Shown: positions 1-8,800 of the stretch, piece after piece
Position numbering within the stretch: the first letter of the stretch is position 1
Layout: every line of letters starts with the position of its first letter
Source of the DNA: Chlorobiota bacterium
GTDB taxonomy: Bacteria; Bacteroidota; Ignavibacteria; OLB7
Assembly: GCA_016788565.1 (NCBI GenBank)
Contig: JAEUSP010000088.1
Coordinates: 62,001 to 126,000, forward strand
Direction: 5' to 3'
DNA: 64,000 bases
Notes under the pieces: generated by a model
Told to the model about the DNA's origin: nothing
The model's database searches: none
The model's input: only the letters and a program-made list of their open reading frames with translations
Position numbers and translations under genes: made by a program

Positions 1-1
1 C

Positions 2-418
2 GTGGGGATTGGGCTGCTGGTCCAGACCCTGCTGGCCAATCTCTTCACTTTGAACATCCCCACGCTTTCAGCTTCGCCAACCGGGCCGGGGTTCTTCGAG
101 GCTATCGTTCTTTCGTTTGGGGCGGGTTATTATGAGGAGTTCGTCTTCCGGCTGCTGCTGGTGACAGGTTTGTACGGGGTGCTGCAATGGGCCAAGAATG
201 TTGGTGATAAAACCCGGTATGCAATAGCGGCCGTTGTTGGGGGGTTGATCTTCAGTTGGATTCACTACATCGGCCCGCTGGGGGATCAGTTCGAGCTGTG
301 GAGCTTCACCTTCCGGTTCCTGATGGGGCTTGCGTTCAACGCGCTGTTTCTGCTGCGTGGGTTCGGCGTTGCAGCCATGACCCACGCCTTGTATGATGTG
401 TGGGTGATGGCGTTGTAA
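2..418 (+). CDS. CPBP family intramembrane metalloprotease, C-terminal part
   Basis: This is the C-terminal 138 residues or so of a CPBP (Abi/CAAX-protease-like) integral membrane peptidase; the 5' end probably lies before the window. The three sequence blocks of the family are visible: a glutamate pair in the EEFVFRL segment (EExxxR motif), a histidine in FSWIHY, and a final HALYD. These residues form the metal or catalytic centre of intramembrane glutamic endopeptidases. The rest is hydrophobic with several predicted membrane spans. The family processes prenylated or lantibiotic-type substrates in other organisms; the substrate here is unknown. It could be a complete short protein starting at GTG in position 2, but usual members exceed 200 residues, so a cut gene is more likely. 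Confidence 0.75.
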   Translation: MGIGLLVQTLLANLFTLNIPTLSASPTGPGFFEAIVLSFGAGYYEEFVFRLLLVTGLYGVLQWAKNVGDKTRYAIAAVVGGLIFSWIHYIGPLGDQFELWSFTFRFLMGLAFNALFLLRGFGVAAMTHALYDVWVMAL

Positions 419-451
419 ACGCAGCAAGACTCACACAGAGTGGATGATCCG

Positions 452-516
452 ATCCACCGAATCGCCCCCTCCGCTCATGCTGAGCCACGTCGAAGTATGA
501 GTGGAGCAACCGAACC
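452..516 (-). repeat. Dispersed palindromic repeat, family A, copy 1
   Basis: Read on the minus strand this stretch matches copies at about 35992-36050, 62606-62665 and 62749-62810. The common core is CTCCRCTCATACTTCGACG, then GGCTCAGCATGAGCGGAG. The ends CTCCGCTCAT and ATGAGCGGAG are reverse complements, so it can fold as a hairpin. All copies are intergenic. This copy sits between the protease gene and the terminator of the hydrolase gene. No coding function is seen. Confidence 0.75.
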
Positions 517-572
517 GAGAAGCAACCGATAATCCCACTGCGTTTTCCCCCACAAAAACTTTCGGTGAGTCA

Positions 573-611
573 AACAACAAGGCCATGCTGGCGAAGCATG
601 GCCTTGTTGTT
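573..611 (-). terminator. Hairpin downstream of the FAH-family gene
   Basis: A perfect 17-bp stem (AACAACAAGGCCATGCT and its complement) with a 5-nt loop lies 15 bases past the stop codon of the minus-strand hydrolase gene. The T-tract that follows is weak (the stem itself ends TTGTTGTT), so termination is inferred mainly from stem strength and position. Confidence 0.6.
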
Positions 612-626
612 TTGAGCATTTGCTTG

Positions 627-1676
627 TTATGCCGCGCTGGCCTTCACAAGCTGGATTCCACGGTCGTCAACCTTGCGGAGGGTGTTGCTGAGGGTTCCCA
701 GAAGATCAATCTGGCACTCCACAACATCGCCATCCTGAAGCCACCAGTTGTCGAACACTTTGGACCCGTTCAACTCCAAAAAACAGCCGGTGCCAACCGT
801 TCCCGAGCCGATCACATCCCCCGGCAGCAAGGTTACGCCGTAGCTTGCGCGCTCAACAATTTGGGCGAAGGTCCAGGTCATATCCTTCAGGTTCCCGCGC
901 GAGACTTCAGTCCCGTTCACCCGGGTCAGCATCGTCAAATCATACCGCTCCCCTTCTTGGCCCGGGATGCAGCGTTCGGCAAGCTCATCTTTGGTGACAA
1001 GCCACGGGCCAAGCGAGGTGGCGAAGTCCTTCCCTTTTGCCGGGCCAAGGCTCAGTTTCATCTCCTCCATTTGCAGCCACCGTGCCGACCAATCGTTCAT
1101 CACCATGTAGCCGGCAATGTATTCATCGGCTTCCTCGGCGCGGATATTCCTCCCTTCCTTCCCGATAACAATCGCCGCCTCCAGCTCAAAATCCAACCGC
1201 TGCATGTGAAGCTCCTGAACTTGGACATCGCCCGGCCCGGTGACGGCGTTGTGGTTGGTGAAGTAGAAAATTGGGAACAGGTCAAACTCGGGGATCATCT
1301 CCACCCCACGGTTGCGGCGCGCGGCTTCCACGTGTTGGCGGAAGGCATAGCCATCGCGCATGGAGGTTGGGTGGGGAACGGGTGAGAGAAGTTGGACCTC
1401 ATCCACTGGTTTCCAGCAGCTCAGAACGTCGCGGCTGGCCGCGGCCCATTGCAGCACGGCGCGGGCATTGGCCATTCCTTCATCGCCGGCACGAAGCAGC
1501 GTGAGGATGGAGTCGAACATGGAAACCGGCAGTTCGGCGTGGGAATCGGCGTAGGCGCGGGCCGCTGCCGAAAAATCGAGAACCTGACCATCGGAGTACG
1601 CCCCAAGGTGCTCGGCAGCATCGTGGCGATTGCTGTTGTTGGAGTTGTTGCTGGAGCGGTAACTAACAAGTTTCAT
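627..1676 (-). CDS. Fumarylacetoacetate hydrolase family protein
   Basis: A 349-residue protein of the fumarylacetoacetate hydrolase (FAH) superfamily, metal-dependent enzymes that cleave or decarboxylate beta-diketo acids in aromatic or sugar-acid breakdown. Family signatures: DFELEAAIVIG with the metal-binding acidic residues, MNDWSAR, KGKDFATSLGPWLV, and GDVIGSGTVGTG near the C-terminus. The start MKLVSYRS is chosen because upstream codons encode proline- and arginine-rich sequence unlike the family; an in-frame extension to 1859 is open but improbable. MNDWSARxxQ and the KxFxTSxGPW segment resemble true fumarylacetoacetases more than the short HpcE-type isomerases, but the substrate cannot be fixed from sequence. 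The gene stands alone and ends in a strong hairpin. Confidence 0.88.
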   Translation of the reverse strand: MKLVSYRSSNNSNNSNRHDAAEHLGAYSDGQVLDFSAAARAYADSHAELPVSMFDSILTLLRAGDEGMANARAVLQWAAASRDVLSCWKPVDEVQLLSPVPHPTSMRDGYAFRQHVEAARRNRGVEMIPEFDLFPIFYFTNHNAVTGPGDVQVQELHMQRLDFELEAAIVIGKEGRNIRAEEADEYIAGYMVMNDWSARWLQMEEMKLSLGPAKGKDFATSLGPWLVTKDELAERCIPGQEGERYDLTMLTRVNGTEVSRGNLKDMTWTFAQIVERASYGVTLLPGDVIGSGTVGTGCFLELNGSKVFDNWWLQDGDVVECQIDLLGTLSNTLRKVDDRGIQLVKASAA

Positions 1677-1932
1677 GCAAGGATTGAGTTGGTTTGTTGT
1701 TGCGAGCAAATATAGGGGGATGGGGGAAGTTGGGGGCAACGTGGGGATGTTTCTTCTTTGCCGCGATCCCAATGCGGCAGTGTACGGTTGCTCGGTTTGC
1801 GGATGTCCGCCACCCTTCAAGCCCCCCTGCCCTGCCGCGGAAGGGGAACAAGAAAACAACGGTGCAGGCTTGCACTGATAGCATCAAAGCCTGTTGATAG
1901 CTTACTATAAGCGCGAGCCGAATGTTTTTTTT

Positions 1933-1960
1933 GTAACCCCTGTCACAACCGCAGGTTCTA
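1933..1960 (+). promoter_or_regulatory. Candidate ECF-type promoter, GTAACC-N16-GTTCTA
   Basis: GTAACC and GTTCTA are separated by exactly 16 bases, about 100 bases before the first codon of the sigma-like gene. The other ECF sigma gene of this window has GTAACG-N16-GTGTCT upstream. Equal spacing and a shared GTAAC box suggest a -35/-10 pair read by an ECF sigma, possibly autoregulatory. No transcription data support this. The rest of the stretch from 1677 to 2061 shows nothing else recognisable. Confidence 0.35.
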
Positions 1961-2061
1961 TTACATTATTCCAGTAAGAAGCCAAAAAATTGACACCGCC
2001 TTAGGGATGTCATTTGTCGCACAAACAGTTCACCAATCATGCCTAACACCTGTGATGTATC

Positions 2062-2733
2062 ATGCTTCCAACACTCACTACTGCCGTCCCGCACCAAGTA
2101 CACCAGAGACTGCTCGGTAATGTGGCTTGCAAGCCCACAGCAGCTTCGGCTCGCAGTTTTACGAGCATCATCAGCCGCATTCGACCTTATGCAGTTCGGG
2201 TCGCACGAATTCTTTGCCGTCCTTACCCGCAGCTCCCTGCGGACGATCTTGTCCAAGATACTGTGATTGCATTGCAGTATTATTGCCGGCTTCCGAACGA
2301 AGCAGAACGTGCAGCCATAATGCTCCATGCAAAACCCGTAGTGCTTACCACACTTCGCTATGTGTTTGCAAACCAAAAACGGATACTACAACGGCGATTG
2401 TGTGCCTATCAAGGTTGGAGTGGTGGCCAATCAGATGACTTGGATACTACCCAAATATCATTAGAGGAGACCATCATGACACTACGACAATGGCTTCAGC
2501 ACTGCACACCGCATCAACGGGAATTATGGTTGATGTTGGCAACCTTTTAAAACAGAGCTTAGCCAAAAGCACTCTACGAAGGTGATATTCCTTTACGGGC
2601 AGCACAAAATTTAGAAAAGGAAGTGGAAGATGTGCTGGCGATATTAATTGTAGGAATGCTTGGAGCCAGTGAGACAATAGAGTGGAATTCAGGAAACAAA
2701 ACAAAAAAACTAGCAAAGAAGGAGGATCACTAA
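2062..2733 (+). pseudogene. ECF sigma factor-like gene interrupted by two in-frame stops
   Basis: The first 162 codons encode a sigma-70 region-2-like helix set (RPYAVRVARILCR, then PADDLVQDTVIALQ, which resembles the EDLVQETF core-binding segment) and the start of a region-4-like part (TPHQRELWLMLATF). The frame then meets TAA at 2548 and TAG at 2560 but is open again to 2733, encoding ALYEGDIPLRAAQNLEKEVE and more, ending three bases before the next gene. Removing one T from TTTT near 2545 and adding one G near 2570 would restore a continuous frame with no stop. It may therefore be a decayed gene, a gene with two compensating indels, or two homopolymer sequencing errors. The protein is divergent, so the sigma assignment is moderate. 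Base composition is more AT-rich than the neighbours. Confidence 0.5.
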
Positions 2734-2735
2734 CC

Positions 2736-2990
2736 ATGATAGCATACCAACTCAACAGCAATAGAAATAACCGGAGATATTCGGTTCGTGTTGCGCAGGG
2801 ATTGTCAAACGCTCAATCACCGAAGGGGGTGGTTCCAACGTCTCAATCGTCAAGCACTTGGGATAGAGTGACAATTCAGGATCGTCAACAATCTACAATC
2901 AAAGTAATTATGGGCTGGGTAATGGTAGCAATCGTCTGGACAGTTTTAGTGCATTGGGCATTTCTTGTTGCAGTGAAAGGATTTTTTTAG
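2736..2990 (+). CDS. Small single-span membrane protein, possible anti-sigma partner
   Basis: An 84-residue protein with a polar N-terminal half (MIAYQLNSNRNNRRYS...) and one C-terminal membrane helix, roughly residues 60-80 (VIMGWVMVAIVWTVLVHWAF). The ATG is preceded by GGAGG about 10 bases upstream, a strong Shine-Dalgarno for this window. The stop codon of the interrupted sigma-like frame lies only two bases before this ATG, so the two were probably translationally coupled. That layout suggests a membrane anti-sigma or sensor partner, but no zinc anti-sigma motif (HxxxCxxC) is present and I recognise no family. Confidence 0.5.
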   Translation: MIAYQLNSNRNNRRYSVRVAQGLSNAQSPKGVVPTSQSSSTWDRVTIQDRQQSTIKVIMGWVMVAIVWTVLVHWAFLVAVKGFF

Positions 2991-3058
2991 CATGGGTTTT
3001 TGTCGTAAAAAATAACGTCTCCAAGAATTATGCTCAAAGAAAAAGAGCTTAGGAAATT

Positions 3059-3241
3059 CTACTGAGATAGATGCGCAGCGCAGGCCTACCAGCTCTGGCT
3101 TCCGTTGGAATGACAGGTAATAAGCTTTCGGAAACTCCATAATTCCGAGTAAATACTCGGAGTTGAGCGGTTTGCAAGAATTCTTCCATTGTCATTCTTG
3201 TGAAGACAGATGATAGTAGGTCTGCGCTACGCATCCATTGG
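3059..3241 (+). repeat. Long imperfect palindromic element (MITE-like)
   Basis: Two arms of about 50 bases (near 3065-3120 and 3187-3237) are imperfect reverse complements. The outer part reads GTAGGYCTGCGCTRCGCATC and the inner part contains GTCATTC and GAAG.CAGA. The centre holds CCGAGTAAATACTCGG, a perfect small palindrome. GGAATGAC also occurs in the cores of the elements at 11.7 and 60.6 kb. There is no gene between 2991 and 3359; this element and a conserved leader fill it. Confidence 0.6.
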
Positions 3242-3267
3242 GGTAGGCAACGGATTTTTTTTTGGGG

Positions 3268-3330
3268 GGGTGAGAACATTGGCGTGGTTCAGTGTCTTTA
3301 CGAAGTGCAGTAATGGACGTAAGTTCCCGC
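3268..3330 (+). promoter_or_regulatory. Conserved 63-bp leader of P-family genes, copy 1
   Basis: The block begins GGGTGAGAA, has TGTCTTT at offset 26 and CGTAAGTTCC at offset 51. The same landmarks with identical spacing occur at 3943-4005 and 60728-60790, each shortly upstream of a P-family FG-GAP gene. It is probably the shared promoter or 5' leader. It may simply be homologous DNA duplicated with the gene, although the bases between landmarks have diverged. Confidence 0.5.
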
Positions 3331-3359
3331 CAACCAACAACCTGAATCGGAGATCAACG

Positions 3360-3593
3360 ATGAGCATCAAAACCACCTTCCTTCTTGCTGTTCTGCTTGC
3401 CCTGTCAAGCCTACCCCTTCATGCCCAAATCAGCGACACCATCCTCCCAAATCCAAAAGCCGTTCTGCTCAAACGCATCTGGATGATTCGCGGCTCCACT
3501 AGTGGGGGAGAACAAATAGGAATGGGTGCAGGTTCCGTTGGTGATGTTAGCCACGCCCAACCCAAGTATATCGTTTCGCGCCGCCGTGGATAG
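3360..3593 (+). pseudogene. Truncated P-family FG-GAP T9SS protein (N-terminal piece)
   Basis: The 77 codons encode a signal peptide (MSIKTTFLLAVLLALSSLPL, then HAQ) and the family opening ISDTILPNPKAVLLKRIWMI, closely matching the start of the intact gene that follows at 4035. Homology is lost after about residue 65 (GAGSVGDVS), just before the first FG-GAP repeat, and the frame stops at TAG. The same frame continues after the stop into a fragment of the unrelated M family. The 561-residue body and the sorting tail are missing, so it is a remnant left by recombination. A short secreted peptide could still be made. Confidence 0.7.
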
Positions 3594-3926
3594 CATACAG
3601 TGTTGGCCAACGGCCAGCGGGGGCCACGCTTTAGCCGCGAGACCGCACAACGGCTCAACATCCGAGTAACATGGCTCGGTGGGGAGAAAGTTGCCTTGCG
3701 TTCCATTGCCTTGCGGGATTCGTTGGGGCAACTCATGTTCGGTCGCGGCACAAGCCACGATACCTACCGTAGTAGCTTGATGGATCGGGTGCGGCGGTTG
3801 ATCTATGGCCCAAGCCTCAACCCCGATTCCCTGCGCCGCAACATTATCGGCATCTACAGCGGCGAAGAACCCTTCCCGCAAGAAGTCACCGGATACGCGA
3901 AGAGTAGTTTAGCGACTGAGAAGTGA
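3594..3926 (+). pseudogene. Internal fragment of the M-family glycosidase-like gene
   Basis: About 108 codons match an internal part of the 1703-residue M protein (around its residues 335-430). The beta-rich segment RVTWLGGEKVALRSIALRD is followed by YGPSLNPDSLRRN and IYSGEEPFPQEVTGYA. Bases 3803-3898 differ from 7000-7095 at only two of 96 positions, while upstream sequence is much more diverged. The homology stops right after GYA, and the frame ends a few codons later. With no signal peptide of its own and no sorting tail, this is a pseudogene piece fused downstream of the truncated P gene. Confidence 0.7.
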
Positions 3927-3942
3927 AGTGTTTGCCTTGTGT

Positions 3943-4005
3943 GGGTGAGAGCATTGGCTTGGTTCGGTGTCTTTAGGAAGTGGGGCAGCTACCGTAAGTT
4001 CCCGC
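3943..4005 (+). promoter_or_regulatory. Conserved 63-bp leader of P-family genes, copy 2
   Basis: Same landmarks and spacing as the leader at 3268: GGGTGAGA, TGTCTTT, CGTAAGTTCC. It lies about 30 bases upstream of the start codon of the intact P gene and is more similar to copy 1 than to the copy at 60728. Confidence 0.5.
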
Positions 4006-4034
4006 AAACCAAAGGCATCAATCGGAGATTGACT

Positions 4035-5720
4035 ATGATTATGAACATCAGCACCATCGCTCTGCTCCTTTGCCTGCTTGCTTTGCCAAGCATAGCTCTG
4101 CGCGCCCAAACCGCCGACACCATCCTCCCAAACCCAAAAGCCGTCTTGCTCAAACGTATCTGGATGGTGCGTGGCTCCACCGGTGGTGGGGAACGGGTGG
4201 GGGATGGAGCAGGTAGTGTTCACGATGTAAACAACGATTCTCTCTCAGACATTGCTGTCTATAGGGGCAGAGATGAACGTTGGGGTATTTACTTGGGCGA
4301 TAGAACTACTGGAGCTACCCCTTCAATGTGGAGCTTTGATTCTTCCTCATCAGTTCCAGCACATCCAACGGTTGGGCGATTCTTTGGCGATAGTCAACAA
4401 GTCGTTGGTTTTCCTCGATACGAACGAATAGATTCATTAGGGAGAACGCAGTTTTTTTTGAAGTATAGTTTCTTCAAAGTTGACAGTATGGGCTTACAAT
4501 CCGAGCCATGTATGGTGTTTGATCCATCAGCAACGATACTCTCAGGGGGCGAGTTAGTTCTTAGTGATATTCTGACCTCCGATTTAGACCTTGATGGCGA
4601 TGACGAGCTGATCGTAGCGGTGCGCTATACGTTGATTGACACGGTCATTTCTAGAACAGGATTGATCTGGATATTCGCTGGCGGGCCAAACTTCCAAGTG
4701 GATTCTCCAACTGTTATCCTTCGCGATACCGAGCCTAATCGCATTCGCTATTCGCTCAACATTGCTCAGCTCAACAACGATCCCTATCCCGATCTCCTCA
4801 TTGCTGGTGACTATGAAGACAACCGTGCCAATAAACTTAAATTCTTCTGGGGCAAACCTTCCCTGCAAGAACTCTCTACTACACCCAATCGCTCCATTAC
4901 TCTAACCGACCCATTCTACCCGCGCATTGGTAACGGCATCGGGCTTGCCGATGTGGATGCCGATCTCGTCACCGACCTCTTCCTTCCCGGACCCGATGGT
5001 AAGATCTACCTTTGGCGCATGGGCATTCCCACGAAAGACCCGCAAACTCGCTCGCTTCGACTTGATGATGCTGAGGTTTCCTGGGTCTCCAATGGATACC
5101 TATCTCCATCCCGGCCGGGGAGTCTCAATGACTCCACCACCAGCCGCCAGATGATCGGTTTCGTTGGCCCATCCCCATTGGGTGGAGCAATGCTGGTTGC
5201 TCTCTCGACAAACCAACAACCGATCAACCCAACCTATGAGGCATTCTATGGTGGTGCCTACGACGGCTTGGGGCCGTACAACGTCTTCAGCAATAACGAT
5301 GGCCCTGCCGGTGATGTAAACGGTGACGGGTGGTGCGACTACCTGACCGCTCAACCCAAATGGCCAGCCAGCGATGCTGGCATTGCCATGATCCTTGCCG
5401 GTGGCCCCTACATCCCGCGAGACGATGCCACCACCAGTGTCCACGATCTTCCTGCCGAAGGAAAACGCGATGCCCTTGCGGTCTGGCCAAACCCGGTCAG
5501 TGAGGTGCTGAACATCGCTTGGCGCGGCGACTTGCAACGGATGCCACGGCGCTTTGTGATCCACAGAATCAACGGCGAACGTGTTGCTGGCGGAGTGGTT
5601 GAGCCAAGCGTGGGGGCAGCAATCTGGCATTGTGAAACAGTGGCATCCGGCAGCTACCTGCTGACAGCCTACGATGCCAAGAATCAGGTGATTGCTACAA
5701 CAACCTTCATCAAACAATGA
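4035..5720 (+). CDS. FG-GAP/VCBS repeat protein with T9SS sorting domain (P family)
   Basis: A 561-residue secreted protein. A signal peptide (residues 1-25, ending LRAQ) precedes the family opening TILPNPKAVLLKRIW. The body holds several FG-GAP/VCBS-type segments with aspartate-rich calcium-binding loops: DVNNDSLSDI, DLDLDGDDELIVA, LADVDADLVTDLFL and DVNGDGWCDYL. These predict an integrin-alpha-like beta-propeller. The C-terminus (AVWPNPVSEVLNIAWRGDL to the end) is a type A T9SS sorting domain, implying export through SprA and cell-surface attachment or release. ATG 4035 is preferred because it directly precedes the signal peptide and has GGAG about 8 bases before it. Paralogs lie at 3360 (truncated), 60822 and 63892. 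The M-family gene follows after 86 bases that contain a CTTCGGCA hairpin (5740-5759), so co-transcription is likely. Confidence 0.85.
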   Translation: MIMNISTIALLLCLLALPSIALRAQTADTILPNPKAVLLKRIWMVRGSTGGGERVGDGAGSVHDVNNDSLSDIAVYRGRDERWGIYLGDRTTGATPSMWSFDSSSSVPAHPTVGRFFGDSQQVVGFPRYERIDSLGRTQFFLKYSFFKVDSMGLQSEPCMVFDPSATILSGGELVLSDILTSDLDLDGDDELIVAVRYTLIDTVISRTGLIWIFAGGPNFQVDSPTVILRDTEPNRIRYSLNIAQLNNDPYPDLLIAGDYEDNRANKLKFFWGKPSLQELSTTPNRSITLTDPFYPRIGNGIGLADVDADLVTDLFLPGPDGKIYLWRMGIPTKDPQTRSLRLDDAEVSWVSNGYLSPSRPGSLNDSTTSRQMIGFVGPSPLGGAMLVALSTNQQPINPTYEAFYGGAYDGLGPYNVFSNNDGPAGDVNGDGWCDYLTAQPKWPASDAGIAMILAGGPYIPRDDATTSVHDLPAEGKRDALAVWPNPVSEVLNIAWRGDLQRMPRRFVIHRINGERVAGGVVEPSVGAAIWHCETVASGSYLLTAYDAKNQVIATTTFIKQ

Positions 5721-5806
5721 ACTCAATTTCAATCACGCTCTTCGGCACTCATGCCGAAGCAGCAACTTCAATACTCACCAATCATCAACGATGACGAGGT
5801 TCTACG

Positions 5807-8800
5807 ATGACTACCATGCAGAGGATCGAACGCCATGCCACCCGGCAGGCTCCATCGCACACACATCGCTCACAACGTGAGTGCTCACACATCCACCGCT
5901 GGGTTCGGCACTTGGTGCTGCTTGCGGTGCTTGGCATTGTGCCAATAGCAGTTTCGCCACTGGCAATACAGGCACAATCGGTTCCCCCCATCCAACGTTG
6001 GCCAGGGGTGGGCGATGAAGAGTTCTTGATGGGAGCCTATGAAGCAACCCGCACTGGCAGCGACCAGATACGGAACTTGTGGGAGTTTATGGGGAAGTTC
6101 GGCATCACCACGCTGATCCGCACCGGGCATGATGACCCGCGCCGTGTGGATTCGCTGATGTGGGCAGCCGGAGCAAACCAACGGTTAATCACCGATAACG
6201 AGACGATGTTCCGCGTGGGGTGGGGACGGAGTTTGGAGTTCTACCTGTTCGATTCCACACAATCCCCCTTCAACCAGTGGAGGTTTGCTAGTAAGTCGGG
6301 CGGCATTAGTGATACGAATCTGATTGAAAGGAATCAGGATCAGAGTGCCGCATGGGAGCGGGTGTATTCGATAGACGACAGCACGGTAGCCAACCAAGTG
6401 ATCGCCGAGAAGGTTTGTTTTGATTGGACGAACAAGCAGACCTATCGCTGGCCACGTGGCGTTGATGACGACGACAGCCTTCAGCATTCCGAGAAGTTCC
6501 TGAACTACGAACGTTACGGCAAACCCGACACCACCCTCTACCTTGCTGCCATCGGCCATCTGTTTGGTGCTACTGCCGCACCAAACACAACACAACTCTT
6601 CAAGATTGAGGTGTTCCATGAGATACCGAAAGGGGTGAAGTACTTCCTTCCTAACAACACCAACGAGTATGCTGCCGGGGTGGATACTCTCCAACGGGAT
6701 ACCGTCCTCTATGTCACCAAAGCTGACTTTACTCCAGCTGGGACTAACCCGAACTATAACCTGTACCAGGAGGTCGTCTTCCCACTATACCTGCGGTACG
6801 TTGAGAACGGAGCGCGTGGCCCGTTGCACGGCCAAAGCCAATCACAACGCATTGATGTTCGCGTCACATGGCTCGGTGGCGAGCGCGTTGCCTTGCGCGC
6901 CATTGCCCTTCGCGATGCCGACGGACAACACCTCAGCGGACGCGACGCAACCGCACGGACCTTCCGCGCCAACCTCTTCGGCGACCTTCGCCGTTTCCTC
7001 TACGGCCCAAGCCTCAACCCCGATTCGCTGCGCCGCAACATTATCGGCATCTACAGCGGCGAAGAACCCTTCCCGCAAGAAGTCACCGGATACGCACTGT
7101 TCGACCGAATGCTCCGCGATACCTTCAATGTTGTGAACGCTTCCAACAGCAACCTTCGCGATAGCTTGCCGCTGTTCAGCGCGCAATCGGGTGTCACCCA
7201 CCCCAAGTTCGATCACTCCATCATCCGCGCCCCCTTTGTTGTGCGCGAATCCTACATGAACGGAGTTGCTGACCTGAAAGACAAAGACCAGTATAACCAG
7301 CACATCCCGACCCTCTTTGGTGTCCCCTACTTCCATACCCCCAGCATTGCCGAAACCAATGGTGGACGCTTCCATATTCCGCTACTTCGGCTTACCCCCA
7401 GCGATGTTGATGACTACACCACCACCATGCAGCGGTGGTTGTTTGGTGCCCACATGCCGAACCTTGACATCAAACGCAACTGGTTCCAACAGAACACCAT
7501 GGCCTATGATCTTGGCCAAGCGGCAATCACCTCGCGGCAAACCGGTCGGCGATTGATCCAGCTTCCCAGTCTGAACATGGAGATTGTCTTCCGCCCCGAT
7601 ACCACGATCAATCAACAAACGCAGGATACGGCCATTGCCCTTGATACGCTGATCAGCCATGTCCCCACCGAAGCCGAGGTGCGGTGCATCGTCAATCTGG
7701 GGCTTGCCTACGGGATGCGTGGCATAGCGTGGTGGTGGGTTGGTGGCTACCAGAACTTCATCAACAGCTATCAACTGCAACCATCGGGGGACACGTTGTG
7801 GTACGGAACAATCGGTGGAGGCTTTGGTCCAGTAGGTTCGCAGACCAGTGACACAGTGCAAGATCATGTTGCACAGTTTCCTTTCACCGGAAGCACCAAC
7901 CCCGATACTCGTGTGACCATCCCGAATTTTTTTGCTGGACGTGGTACTCGCACACGGGCATTGCGGAAGATTCAAGGATGGCTTGGAGCCATTGGCCCAG
8001 AGATTGCCAAGCTACGGTGGCGGGAAAGCTACAGCCTGCATTTTTCCGCACAACGCCCCAACACAGTGGACACAAATTTCGGCACCCGCCCGCTTCCGGC
8101 CAGTGAAATCATCACCGAAGTGAAGTCCTACAAACTCAACGACACCGTTGCCGACGCGCCCGAAGCCACCTTTGTGGAGCTTGGGCTGTTCGATAAGAAA
8201 ACCGGAACAACCAACGGCAATGCTGATCCCAAGAAGGATACCAACTACATCTTTGTCGTCAACCGCCGCACCTTCGAACCACCAGATTCAGGCGTAATCA
8301 TTTCTTCGACCCGCCGCGACAGCATGGTGGCGTTAGCCGAAAACCGCCGAATCCGGCTGAAGCTGAATTTGCTGCGCAAGGATTTCCAGCAATATGAGTT
8401 TGTGCAGGTTCGCGAGATTGCAGCCGACACCACGCGCTTAGTGGGCGACAGCGTACCCCGGCAGCCCCTCAGCGTTATCATACCCGCCGACGGAACGATT
8501 GAACTTCCGCTTCGCCCCGCGGGGGGATCATTGCTGGAAATCATTTACAAACAACCGGATGAAAGCGTGATTGCTGGGAAGCTGGAGACCAACAACCAAC
8601 ACAAGATGGTGTATCTGAACGGACGCTACTATTGCGTTTATACGAAGGACACCGCCCGATGGGTCAACTGCCCAGGCCTGACACCGCAAACAACCACCAG
8701 CAGCTTTGTATTCCTGCGCCGCTCCTTGCCAGTGGATACAACCGGAACGATTCTGTGGGAACCGATGGAGGATTCGGTGGATTACGACGACCCCTGCAAT

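Noticed and set aside
501-1385. 294-codon plus-strand frame opposite the FAH-family gene
   Set aside because: It lies antisense to a clear FAH enzyme, starts inside the family A repeat and has no recognisable domain or protein-like composition.
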